A DNA stretch of 64,000 nucleotides from Pyropia yezoensis (lineage: Eukaryota > Rhodophyta > Bangiophyceae > Bangiales > Bangiaceae), in the NCBI GenBank assembly GCA_009829735.1, contig CM020618.1, positions 14,552,568-14,616,567 of the forward strand, read 5' to 3'. Below, in pieces: positions 29,901-38,410 of this stretch. Within the stretch, counting starts at the first letter, position 1. Each line of letters opens with the position of its first letter. Made by a program: the position numbers and the translations under genes. The notes below the pieces were generated by a model. It worked only from the letters and a program-made list of their open reading frames with translations. It ran no database searches and was not told the origin of the DNA.

Positions 29901-31092
29901 TACCAATGCAAGAGAGCCCGCGTATGCCAAACCAGATGGAGTACGTCCGCCCTCTCTGTGAAGCAGGGAGTAGGCGGGCGAAGAAAAACCAATCAAAGCG
30001 AGAAGGGACAGTCAGCGCGGAGATGTAGCTCACTGCGAGCGTCCGCTCGGTGGTCGCGCTGAGTTCGGCGATGGCGCCGCGGGCGACGCCGGCCGCGTTG
30101 GCCGAGGTGGCACCGCCCGACTTGAGGGAGTGCGACGCGTAACAGGTGCCTACCGCCGGCGTGACCGCGACGCGTGCGAGGCCGTCTCGCAGCCACTCGG
30201 TCAGCAGGCCGGAGGCGGCGCGCGCGTCGCAGGCGGTGAAGAGTCGGGATGACGCAGCGTAGCCGGCGGCGCGGCCCTCGCGCACAAGCCTTGTGATGAG
30301 CACGTAGGGTAGGCCTGCGGCGCCGCCCACCCCGGCCGGCATGGTGCGGGTGATGAGCCCCTTGTGGGCCGCCGTCTTGTGGTGCAGGATCTTGTAGGAC
30401 ACCGAGCCGTCCGGGCGCGGGTCAACGTCGTCGAGGGTGAGCCGGGTGATGTCCTTGGCGCGCCGCATCCACCAGAACTGCATAACCAGCGCCGTCAAGC
30501 GTCGCCGGAGGGTGGGTGGTGCAGTCGCCGCAAGGCGCGCGAGCTTCCAGGCCGCATGCGAAGGCAGCGGCGCGCGGATGGTCTTGGTCACCGGTCTCAG
30601 GGCCAGGCCCGCGCGCCGGTGGCCGCTCTTGGCCTCCCGGACGGCCTCGTGGTCGCAGGGGTTAAGGAACCCAGCGGCCAGGTGGCGCTTGCGGATGGCC
30701 GCCAGCATGGACTTGAGGGAGCTCGCCACTAAGCTGCCCTGCCGCCAGCAGTGGCCGAGGAAGGCCGTCACTGTTCCGGTGGAGGCGGGCAGAGACCGCC
30801 GACCGTGGTCCGAGCAGTAGTTGTTGAACCGCTTCCACCCGCCGTCGTACTTTGCTGCGGTGGCGTTGACGATGCTCCAGTTGCGCAGCCAGCGGGCGGC
30901 AGCGGCATCAGCGCCGCCGCGGGGCTCGGCACCCGCCAATGCTTGCCGCTGGTCCCGACGCCACCGCGTCGCGGCGTCTGCCCGCCATGCCGCCGATGGC
31001 GCCACTGAGCGCGCGCCGCGGCCGCGCGGTGCTTCTCCTGCTGCGCCGCCGTCTTGCCGCCGTTTAGGAAGCGGAAAACCGCCATTCGTCAT
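29707..31092 (-). CDS. Tyrosine recombinase of the DIRS-like element
   Basis: 461 codons from ATG 31092 (MTNGGFPLPKRRQDGG); this ATG overlaps the RT ORF stop in the string ATGA. An N-terminal SAM-like region (NWSIVNATAAKYDGGWKRFN) is followed by the catalytic domain: first Arg in FWWMRRAKDITRLTLDDV, the Lys strand YKILHHKTAAHKG, the box ASHSLKSGGATSANAAGV, and the nucleophile Tyr in ERTLAVSYISAL. The usual HxxR box reads H-S-L-K, Lys replacing the second Arg, which could weaken catalysis. The reading frame after the Tyr continues into repeat A2, so the natural C-terminus is uncertain. No stop inside the domain. Confidence 0.85.
   Translation of the reverse strand: MTNGGFPLPKRRQDGGAAGEAPRGRGARSVAPSAAWRADAATRWRRDQRQALAGAEPRGGADAAAARWLRNWSIVNATAAKYDGGWKRFNNYCSDHGRRSLPASTGTVTAFLGHCWRQGSLVASSLKSMLAAIRKRHLAAGFLNPCDHEAVREAKSGHRRAGLALRPVTKTIRAPLPSHAAWKLARLAATAPPTLRRRLTALVMQFWWMRRAKDITRLTLDDVDPRPDGSVSYKILHHKTAAHKGLITRTMPAGVGGAAGLPYVLITRLVREGRAAGYAASSRLFTACDARAASGLLTEWLRDGLARVAVTPAVGTCYASHSLKSGGATSANAAGVARGAIAELSATTERTLAVSYISALTVPSRFDWFFFARLLPASQRGRTYSIWFGIRGLSCIGNPSVSVCPPVIDHLASTWRGSAKRHRTRIGSGKPDPSEELGDGARSRRDQCHGGTSCPEQQPAP
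29898..29929 (-). repeat. 32-bp repeat B1
   Basis: Partner of 29410-29441, abutting A2. Confidence 0.8.
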
Positions 31093-33152
31093 CGGGGATG
31101 CCTCGCCGGTCGCGCGCCGTGGCCGCACGCGAACAGGCCTGCTGTGCGAGGCAGCAGGCAGGCCTCTTGAGCGCCTGCCATGGCGGGGGCCCACCAGTCT
31201 TGCGCCGTCCAGACCGGCAGTAGCACCGTGGCCGTGGCTGCCTCGTTGTAGATCTTGTCCAGCACGCGCGACGCCTGGCTGAAGGGCGGGTTGATCCAGT
31301 TGTTGTCCCCCGCCCAGCCGACCGAGAACGCGTCCACCGCCTCGGACCCGGCCGCGTACGTGTGTGAGTTGTAGCGCTGGCATAGGGTGTTGAGGGGCGT
31401 TGCAAACCGGTCCACTGTGTGACAGCCGTACCTCGTCTGCAGAAGGTCGAACATTGACGGCGTCAGGCGCCAGTCGTCGGCGTCCGACTGGCGGGAGAGG
31501 CTGTCGGCCCACACGTTGGCCACCGATGGCAGCCATGCGGCGCGTAGCGCTACCCGGTACAACTTGGGGACTGCGTGTAGCTTGCGGAGCTCGCGCATCA
31601 GGGCGGGCGACCGGCTGGAGAAGCCGTTGATGACGTGCATCGCGACGCGGCTGTCCACCCGTAACAGCAGCAGGCCCTCGGCGCCGAGGAGCTGGGCGCC
31701 GAATGCCAGCAAGCAAAAGCGCACCGCGGCGACCTTCTTGACGTTGATGTGGAGGTTGCGCTCTGCTGCCGTGAAGAAGCCCGCCGCGGGCAGCAGGTGT
31801 TGCCAGTGTCCGCCCCAACCGTATGGGGAGGCGTCCGTCGTCAGCTTTCCCAACGTTGTCGGCCACAGTGCCCTGCCGATGCCGGGCTCGGTGTTGAGGT
31901 GGGCGAACCACTGAAGATCCCGTACGGCGCCGTGGGAGAGGGTCGAGTCGCGGCCCTTCGTGCAGTGCGCGTCGTACAGGCGGCGTAGGTAAAACCGCGC
32001 CGACGGGATGACAAGGTAGCACGATACGGCCCGCCCGGAGAACTGCTGCAAGCGCCTGGAGTTGACACGGCGAGAGCGCCGGGCGGCCTCCGACAGCAGC
32101 GCCTTGGCCTTGCTCAGCAGTTTGTGCAGGCGCGTCGCGGGAAGGAGCACCAGTTTCCGCGGCCTATCTACGAGGAAACCGAGGAGGGGGAGCTGGCGCG
32201 TGCCGCCCGCCTCGCCCTTGTGAGGGTGAACTTGGACGCCTAACGTCTTTAAGAACTTGAGAATGTCGGCGCGGCCGCGGGTGGCGTCGGTCTTGGTCGA
32301 CGGCACCGAGCGTCGGCCCGTTGCCGCAAAGTCGTCGACGTATGCGATCAGCCGGAAGCCTTGTAGTCGTAGAGCGGCGACGACCGGACGTATCATCTTG
32401 GTCCATACCCAGGGGCTCAGTCGCATCCCAAAGGGGAGCACCCGTGGCTCGTACACGACGCCGTTTACGATGAACCGGAAGTACTTGCGGTGGGCAGGGT
32501 AGATCCGCCCGTGGTAGAAGGCGTCTTTGACGTCCCACGACGTCAGATGGTCGCCCGGCACCAGGGTGGAGAGGAAGGCAGGAAGCCGCTGGTACTAGAA
32601 GACACGCTTCTTGATGTGCGCGTTTATGCGCCGTAGGTCGATCACCAGCCGTCGCTTGCTCCCGTACACGACGAACGACGGGGATACCCACGGGGACCCC
32701 GCGCCGGCCGCCTGGGACAGCCGTGTCACGTAGCCAGTGGTCACCCACGCGTCGACCTCGGTCGCGCACTACAGCTCCTTCACGGCGGGCAAGGGGTAGC
32801 CCGCTGATCTTGTCGGGGGTGGTGTCCGTTCCCACGGCACCTGGAAGCCGAACCGGATAGTCCGCAACACCCAGTAGGCGGCGCCCATCGCCGCCCAGGC
32901 CGCGAGCGAGTTGAAAAGCGTTGCGTAGGGGGCGGCCGCTGCCGCCGCGTCGTCCGCTTGTTGCACTCGCCGGGCGTGCCGCCGTGTCCTTGAGTCGGGC
33001 CGGCGGCGCTTGCTTGCCTTGTGGAGCACCTTGCCCCCCGGCAGGCGAGGGGGCAGGGCCGACCCCCGATTGCGGCGGAGGGTCAGCAACGCCGGCGAGC
33101 CGCCGAGATCAGGCGCCCCGGTTGGGGCGCCCCCCCCCAGGCGGCTTGCCAT
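31089..33152 (-). pseudogene. RT/RNase H of the DIRS-like element, two in-frame TAG stops
   Basis: One frame from ATG 33152 to TGA 31089, broken by TAG at 32769-32771 and 32595-32597; similarity continues on both sides of each. N-terminal linker with WVLRTIRFGFQVPWERTPP, then RT with LVIDLRRINAHI, SWDVKDAFYHGRIY, VLPFGMRLSPWVW and the polymerase box AYVDDFAATG. A DIRS-type RNase H (LTTDASPYGWGGHWQ, LLLRVDSRVAMHVINGFSS) follows. It overlaps the gag-like ORF end (33109) and ends in an ATGA overlap with the recombinase. Both stops could be single-base changes of CAG. Confidence 0.82.
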
Positions 33153-34275
33153 CCTTGGCCTGGATACTGCCGGCGTAGCGGTCACCGTGGCGCTTGGCAG
33201 CAAAGCGAACGAGGCTGGCGTTCTCCGCCGTCGAGAGGTAGTCCCACGCCGGGCAGTAGATGTCTTGGTCCTGGTTGTCAAACAACAACGTGCGTAGGGT
33301 CTCACTGGCCGTCGGGTCGTGTGTGGAGAGCTTTATGACCTTGTACCGAGCGCTAACCAGCGTAAAGAGCTGGTGCAGCGCGACCCGCGTGTGGACGTCG
33401 TAGGCCGCCAGGTGGCGGCCGGCCTGCTCCGCGGCGTCCTCGCGCCCGACCGCCCGGTTGTGGAGGGACTGGGCCCAGGTGGCGACGTTGTAGACGAACT
33501 CAAGCTCTTGTGCCGCCTTGCAGCTCACCTTCGCCTGCACCCGCGCGTAGTGCGTGTCGCCGACGACGACGAAGGGCACCGGGTAGGTGTGCCGCTGGTC
33601 GGTCTTGGGCGGCAGGACAAATCCCCGGATGATGGGGCGAGCCACCCGGACGCGCTTGATCTCGATGGGGTCGAACGCGCTCCGGTACGGCGCGGGGCGG
33701 CGGTCGGCGGGGTGATGCCCGTCGTCCTCGTCGTCCACTCCAGCGTCGGCAAACTCGTCGTCGTCCTCGTCGTCGTCGTCGTCGTCATCCACGTCGTCCG
33801 ACGGGCAGGGGGGGGGGGGGGGAGGCGGGGGTCCGCCACCACCGCCACCGCCACCACCGCCGCCGCCGCCGGCGCCACCACCGCCGTCGTCACCTCCGGC
33901 TGGGCCGCCGTTGTAGCCGCCGCCTTGACGCCGTCGCATGCCGCCGCCGCCGCCGCCACCGCCACTCCCGTCGCCGTTGTCGCCGCCACTCGCCGCGCCG
34001 CCCGCGTCACCGGCGTCGCCAGCAGTGTTGCCGGCGCGATCCGCGCTGGCGCCAGCGCCGCCGCCGCGGCGTGGCGTGCCGGCGGGCTCCTTGCCGCGGC
34101 GGGGGCGCCCGATCACGTCGACCGGCGAGGCCGCCAGCAGTAGCGCGAATAAGAGCATGTAGGGGGAAGGGTTGATGGCCCCTGTGTTTACCGTTGCCCA
34201 ACGGGCCGGCGCGGCGGGACGAGGGTCCGGGAGGCCGCTCCCCAAATGGGCGATAGGCGCCGAGATCGACGCCAT
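33109..34275 (-). CDS. Gag-like ORF1 of the DIRS-like element
   Basis: 388 codons from ATG 34275, the first ORF inside repeat A1. Contains Gly-rich stretches, a Pro run, then an acidic run (DDVDDDDDDDEDDDEF), and a C-terminal folded region with HTYPVPFVVVGDTHYARVQ. There is no CCHC knuckle. Identified as gag by position and composition only. It overlaps the RT ORF start by 44 bases in another frame. Confidence 0.6.
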   Translation of the reverse strand: MASISAPIAHLGSGLPDPRPAAPARWATVNTGAINPSPYMLLFALLLAASPVDVIGRPRRGKEPAGTPRRGGGAGASADRAGNTAGDAGDAGGAASGGDNGDGSGGGGGGGGMRRRQGGGYNGGPAGGDDGGGGAGGGGGGGGGGGGGPPPPPPPPCPSDDVDDDDDDDEDDDEFADAGVDDEDDGHHPADRRPAPYRSAFDPIEIKRVRVARPIIRGFVLPPKTDQRHTYPVPFVVVGDTHYARVQAKVSCKAAQELEFVYNVATWAQSLHNRAVGREDAAEQAGRHLAAYDVHTRVALHQLFTLVSARYKVIKLSTHDPTASETLRTLLFDNQDQDIYCPAWDYLSTAENASLVRFAAKRHGDRYAGSIQAKDGKPPGGGRPNRGA

Positions 34276-34313
34276 GAGATCTGCAACTCCGCCACGTCCA
34301 CCTGATTGGTAGA

Positions 34314-34346
34314 CGCTGTTTTTCCCTCAAAGGCGGAAAAACAGCG
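34314..34346. repeat. Perfect 12-bp hairpin at the inner edge of repeat A1
   Basis: CGCTGTTTTTCC at 34314-34325 pairs with GGAAAAACAGCG at 34335-34346 over a 9-base loop. Only the second half lies inside repeat A1. At A2 the same half-site (29605-29616) pairs instead with GTCCGCTGT upstream. Confidence 0.75.
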
Positions 34347-34632
34347 GACGTGAGGAGCAGGAGGCATATTGGACGGACGCGGGCGGCGTCGTCTTATGGC
34401 CAGCGCTGGCGGTAGATCCGATCTACCCGGCCGTGTGGCTACGGCGCGGGCTACTGTTCGGGACAGCTGGTGCCGCCGTGACATTGATCACGGCGGGATC
34501 CGGCCCCGTCTCCTAACTCCTCGCTTGGGTCGGGCTTACCCGACCCAATCCTCGTCCTATGTCTTTTCGCGCTACCCCTCCAAGTCGACGCCAAGTGGTC
34601 AATAACCGGCGGACAAACAGATACGGAGGGGT
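34331..34632 (-). repeat. 302-bp direct repeat A1
   Basis: Partner of 29599-29900; it forms the right edge of the DIRS-like element. Confidence 0.9.
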
Positions 34633-35011
34633 ACCGCAGGGTCCGAGATATCGTCTCGCGGCAGGGCAACCATGTGTATGACTTTACCGCTGTCGTATTG
34701 CGGTAACCATCGACGCTGGACGCTGCGAGGGGGCAATGGGCGCCGTCTGGTCTTCCCCCCTGATATGTATTGCACAAGTTGGCGTGGGCCTGACCTCGGA
34801 TTGTCACCGGCCTCCCACCTCTAGCTACGCGCTGGACGATGAAGGCGCTGGTGTTGGCTTTTGGTGCCAGCAACCACGCAATATTGCCAGATGGCGCCGC
34901 ACCGGATACGACTCTGTGACGGGCTTCGCCTGCATGAATGAGGTCTGCACTTCGCTTGCCTGTCGCGGTGAACAAAAAAAAGTGTGTAAAATGGTACCAT
35001 CATTATCTCGA
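34633..35011. other. No recognisable gene
   Basis: Flank to the right of the DIRS-like element. No convincing ORF or repeat seen. Confidence 0.45.
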
Positions 35012-35839
35012 CTACCGGCGGGGCGAAGCGTGAACAGCCATGTTCGCCCACTTCGAGGTGGGCTCGTCCGATCGATGGGCGAAAAAGTGCACTCGTCTGT
35101 GCTCTTCTGCGCCGTCATTGGAAGCACCGCAATGAACAAGATCGCCGCGGATGAGAAGAAAGCTCCCCTGAGGGACGCTAACAACAAAAGGAGCGACCAC
35201 AGGCCCCCACGGTGTGCAAAGGCACTCCCTCAACGAAGGGAAGACAACGAGCCGCTTGTTATACTGAACTGCTAATAAGGCACTTACCGTCGCTGGACTG
35301 TCCCTTCCAATCATTCGAGAAGGTCCGTTCGCGTGTGTCAACTGCTGCGGTGCGCCCGGCAGAGACACTAACGCCGACGGTTCTCGAACGACGAATCCAG
35401 GAGTGAAAGCCAACCCTGGCATCTGCGACGCGCGACTCATAGCGTCCGTAATGGCCTTTTCCCCAGCACCATCAGCCTGCAGAGGTCCCGCCAGCCGACT
35501 GCGATCACCGCACTCCCCTTCAGCCTCGAGCTGGTCGACTGTTGTTGTGTTGAACAGGACAGTGGGGGTAGGGGCGCTCCGAACGGCTTGGAGGGCGGCC
35601 GGCACGTCAGCAGAAGGCATGATGTTCGGCACGATCATGCAGCCTGATCCTCTTGTCCCTAGGGCCACCCCTGCAACATCCGAGCAGCCTGGCCTGGTGA
35701 GTTCAGCTGTCGCCGCCCGAGTAGGGTAATGTACATTACTGAAGAGCTGCGCGACCTCCTGCCGTACGCGCCACATACGACGAAGCCGCTTGATGCGCGC
35801 ACGGCTAGAAGTAGGGTGACCAATACGGATTCGATCCAT
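35012..35839 (-). CDS. Possible 2-oxoglutarate oxygenase-like (double-stranded beta-helix) protein
   Basis: 275 codons from ATG 35839 (MDRIRIGHPTSSRARIKR); the frame is open further upstream. The C-terminal 100 residues look like the end of a 2OG-Fe(II) dioxygenase barrel: QQLTHAN, then SALLAVQYNKRLVVFP, then PQGSFLLIRGDLVHCG and EEHRRVHFFAHR. These would give the proximal His, distal His and the Arg that binds 2-oxoglutarate. The expected HxD is HAN, so metal binding is doubtful. The N-terminal half is not recognised. Not part of a transposon as far as I can see, so a candidate host gene or a fragment of one. Confidence 0.45.
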   Translation of the reverse strand: MDRIRIGHPTSSRARIKRLRRMWRVRQEVAQLFSNVHYPTRAATAELTRPGCSDVAGVALGTRGSGCMIVPNIMPSADVPAALQAVRSAPTPTVLFNTTTVDQLEAEGECGDRSRLAGPLQADGAGEKAITDAMSRASQMPGLAFTPGFVVREPSALVSLPGAPQQLTHANGPSRMIGRDSPATVSALLAVQYNKRLVVFPSLRECLCTPWGPVVAPFVVSVPQGSFLLIRGDLVHCGASNDGAEEHRRVHFFAHRSDEPTSKWANMAVHASPRR

Positions 35840-36862
35840 AGGAACGTGGGGGTGGACAAAAAGTGAAAACGTGAAGCGTCGTGTTGCGCGTGTGTGGCAG
35901 CGAGAGGGCACAGAAGGAGCATTAAGGCGAGCGGCCCATCGGCTGACAAAGACGACGGAGCACGACACGTACACGTGCTTCCTGGTCAAACTAATGGTCG
36001 CCTTCTCCGGAGAATGTCAGCGCCTAGCCGCCCCTAAAGTACAATGAAATCTCAATAGAAGTTGAATGCGTGAGCAATTGTGCTTGCTGTCAGGCACGTT
36101 AGCAGACTCGGCGCGACCTGGCACATCATGACACACCAGCTCTGCGTGCTTGTGCAACGACGGATCTTACGCTCGACTCAGGAGGGTGCGTCACCCACCT
36201 CCACATCGACGGCAACGCCGTTGTTCACGGCTTGCGGAGGTCCACGCGTGAGCGGTCTTGTGGGACGCGCATGATGGTGGTAGTGCGTGCGCTACCCACC
36301 GCACGCATCTCTCACGACTCGTGATCGCGTGGCCGCCGTGAGCAGCGAGCAAGGTCAAGGTCTTCACTGCATATCTTCTCGATCATCTATCCTGGTCGCC
36401 CGCACTCGGCGTTTCACATGGCTTCTTTGGGCACAATGCGCGTCCACGTGGGGCGCCCTGCGGCCGACCTACGTACCTTTGAGCGGCTGTTCTGGCAAAT
36501 TCCTGAGAATAGCACTGTTGGCAGCGACGGCGGCGAGTTGGCACTCATGGTGAGCGCTCCAGCGTTCCCACCAACACACTGACAGTGTCCCCAAGGAGCG
36601 CTAGAACTGGTAGGTCTGCGAAAAGACTGTGGAGGATTCTTCCAACCATGGCGTCGCCGTTGACGTAGCTCCGTGCTTCCTCCGTGGAGTCAGCTTGTAA
36701 GCGGCGAAGCTGGAAACGGTGTCTGCAAGGCGGCTGTTGCACAGCTCTAAGACAGTCGCGACGACCATGGACTGTCACGCTGCCGCGGTGGCCCCTCCAG
36801 ACGCTACAGGCATGACCGGAAGATTCCCTCGGCGTCCCGGCCCCGCTACCGGTCACCATACG
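35840..36862. other. No recognisable gene
   Basis: Includes the upstream flank of the oxygenase-like ORF and the insertion flank of gypsy 3. Short ORFs only. Confidence 0.4.
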
Positions 36863-37401
36863 TGTAGCAGTACTCCCAACCACCAACCCCGAGTCAGGGA
36901 AGGAAGAGGAGTATTGCCGATATCCCAACTTGGGACACCGGAAGCAAGCACCTCCACACAGCCGAACACGGAACTTGCGTGTGGTGAACGGGTCAGCTCA
37001 CCAAGGCACGAACAAGATGTGTCGGAGCCAGACGGTGTTTACTTGCTTGGCCAGCCAAGGTGGGCCCTCCCCGCCTTGCTGTCCCTCCTTATCAACCCTC
37101 CTCACACGCTCACGCAACCTCTCAAAACACTCAGAAAATGAACCCTCAAACAAACCAATCATATCACTCCACATGCAAAGCACTCAAAGCGTAGAAATCC
37201 GTCGGGCTCCCGTGCAAAAATCCCAAGAAACAAATACCAGCAGCATTACCCTGCTCTAGTATGTCGGAAGTCCTAGTCGAATTTCCGTCCAGAAGTCAGA
37301 AGTTTCACCATCGTGGGTCGGGTGAATTTCGACTTCCGCTCAGGTCCACTTTACCCGAATCTCCAAAGTATTGGTACCGAATTCCGGCCCAATCTCCCAC
37401 A
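36863..37401 (-). repeat. Gypsy 3 3' LTR
   Basis: 539 bp, TG...CA ends (TGTAGCAG...TCCCACA). Six substitutions relative to 55949-56487. Contains the odd palindrome TCCCAACTTGGGA at 36922-36934. Confidence 0.95.
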
Positions 37402-37414
37402 TTTCCCCCTTCTC
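37402..37414 (-). other. Gypsy 3 polypurine tract
   Basis: The minus strand reads GAGAAGGGGGAAA directly against the 3' LTR. Confidence 0.75.
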
Positions 37415-38410
37415 AAAAGTCCAGCCGTCCCGGTGGACGTTTAATCAGCTGCGAGTCGCAGTGACCGGGAGAGGAGGATGCAATTCCCGAGTCGGGATGC
37501 AAAGTACGGTGCATCGCTGGCGTCTAGCGTGCACCAGGGTTACGCCGGGGTTGCACTCGCGTCCGGCGGGGCCCTCCGGGAGAGGCAGTCCCTCTCCGTG
37601 GGGTGAGCTCTCTGCCCTAACCTGGGTAGAGGAGCCCCCTCCACGCGAAACAGGTGTGGGGGAAAGTCGTCCCCCACCTGGTCAGGGTGCTCCACGGGTG
37701 GACTCCCGTGTGGGTGGGCCCCCTAACCTGGGTGTCGGCGTTCCTCCGCCACACCCCCTACCCCTCAACTGGAGGAGTAGGGCGTCGACGTTCTCACTCG
37801 GAACGTCGACCTGCACCTGCCCCTTCAGTTGGGGTACGGTTGCTCTCGGGGGGTCGGGTTGTGTCCCCCCCTTAGAGCTCGATCCACCCCCAGCTGGCTC
37901 TCTGCGGGGTGTTCCTCACTCCTTTCCCCCCCCCTTCTAGTCAGGGTTGGGGGGTGTGCGCACCCCGAGTTGGGGGTGTTGCACTCGGTCGCCGGCGGTG
38001 GTACTCGGCCGCCGGTGCGAGGTCTTCTCTCCCCGTCGTGTGTGCGGGCGAGTGTGTGTCTTCCCGCCGCTGCTCCCTCGCGTCGGCGGGTCTGTATCTT
38101 CCCGCCGTGCGGTTTGTGTCGCCGCTTGGGGTGGTGTCTTCCCCCTCCCTGCCCCTGTGTCGGGCGTCTTCGTTGTCGGTGGGGGCGTGGGTTGTGTCCC
38201 CCCCTTGTTGCTCTTCGTCGGCGGGGTTGTGTTTTCCCCGCGCTGCCCCTTGTGTCGGGCTTCTTTGTTGTCGTTGGGGGGTCTGGGTCGTGTCCCCCCC
38301 CTGTTGTTCAAGGCCCAGGATGAGTTAACCTGGTGGCGGTCAAGGAGGGGGAGCGGGTCGTATCCCCCCCCCCGTGCTCAACCTCACCGAGTTGGTCAAG
38401 GTTATTCAAG
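37415..38410. other. Leader region upstream of the gypsy 3 antisense ORF
   Basis: About 1 kb between PPT and the antisense ATG with no convincing ORF. Strongly T/G-rich on the plus strand from 37900 to 38330 with repeated TCTTCCCCGCCG-like phrases. Candidate promoter and 5' UTR for the antisense transcript (inference). Confidence 0.4.

Larger units (their letters stand above)
29410..34632 (-). mobile_element. DIRS-order (PAT/Ngaro-like) tyrosine-recombinase retroelement, degraded
   Basis: On the minus strand: a 302-bp repeat A1 (34632-34331), a gag-like ORF, an RT/RNase H ORF, a tyrosine recombinase ORF, a 32-bp repeat B1, a second 302-bp repeat A2, and after 157 bp a second 32-bp repeat B2. 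RT plus tyrosine recombinase with no integrase or protease defines the DIRS order. The A1-ORFs-B1-A2-B2 order is the split-direct-repeat layout of PAT/Ngaro elements, except for the extra 157 bp between A2 and B2. No target duplication was found, as expected. The RT frame has two in-frame stops. Confidence 0.85.

Noticed and set aside
31093-32022. N-terminal extension of the recombinase ORF to 771 codons
   Set aside because: This part is a shadow of the RT/RNase H frame; the recombinase starts at ATG 31092.
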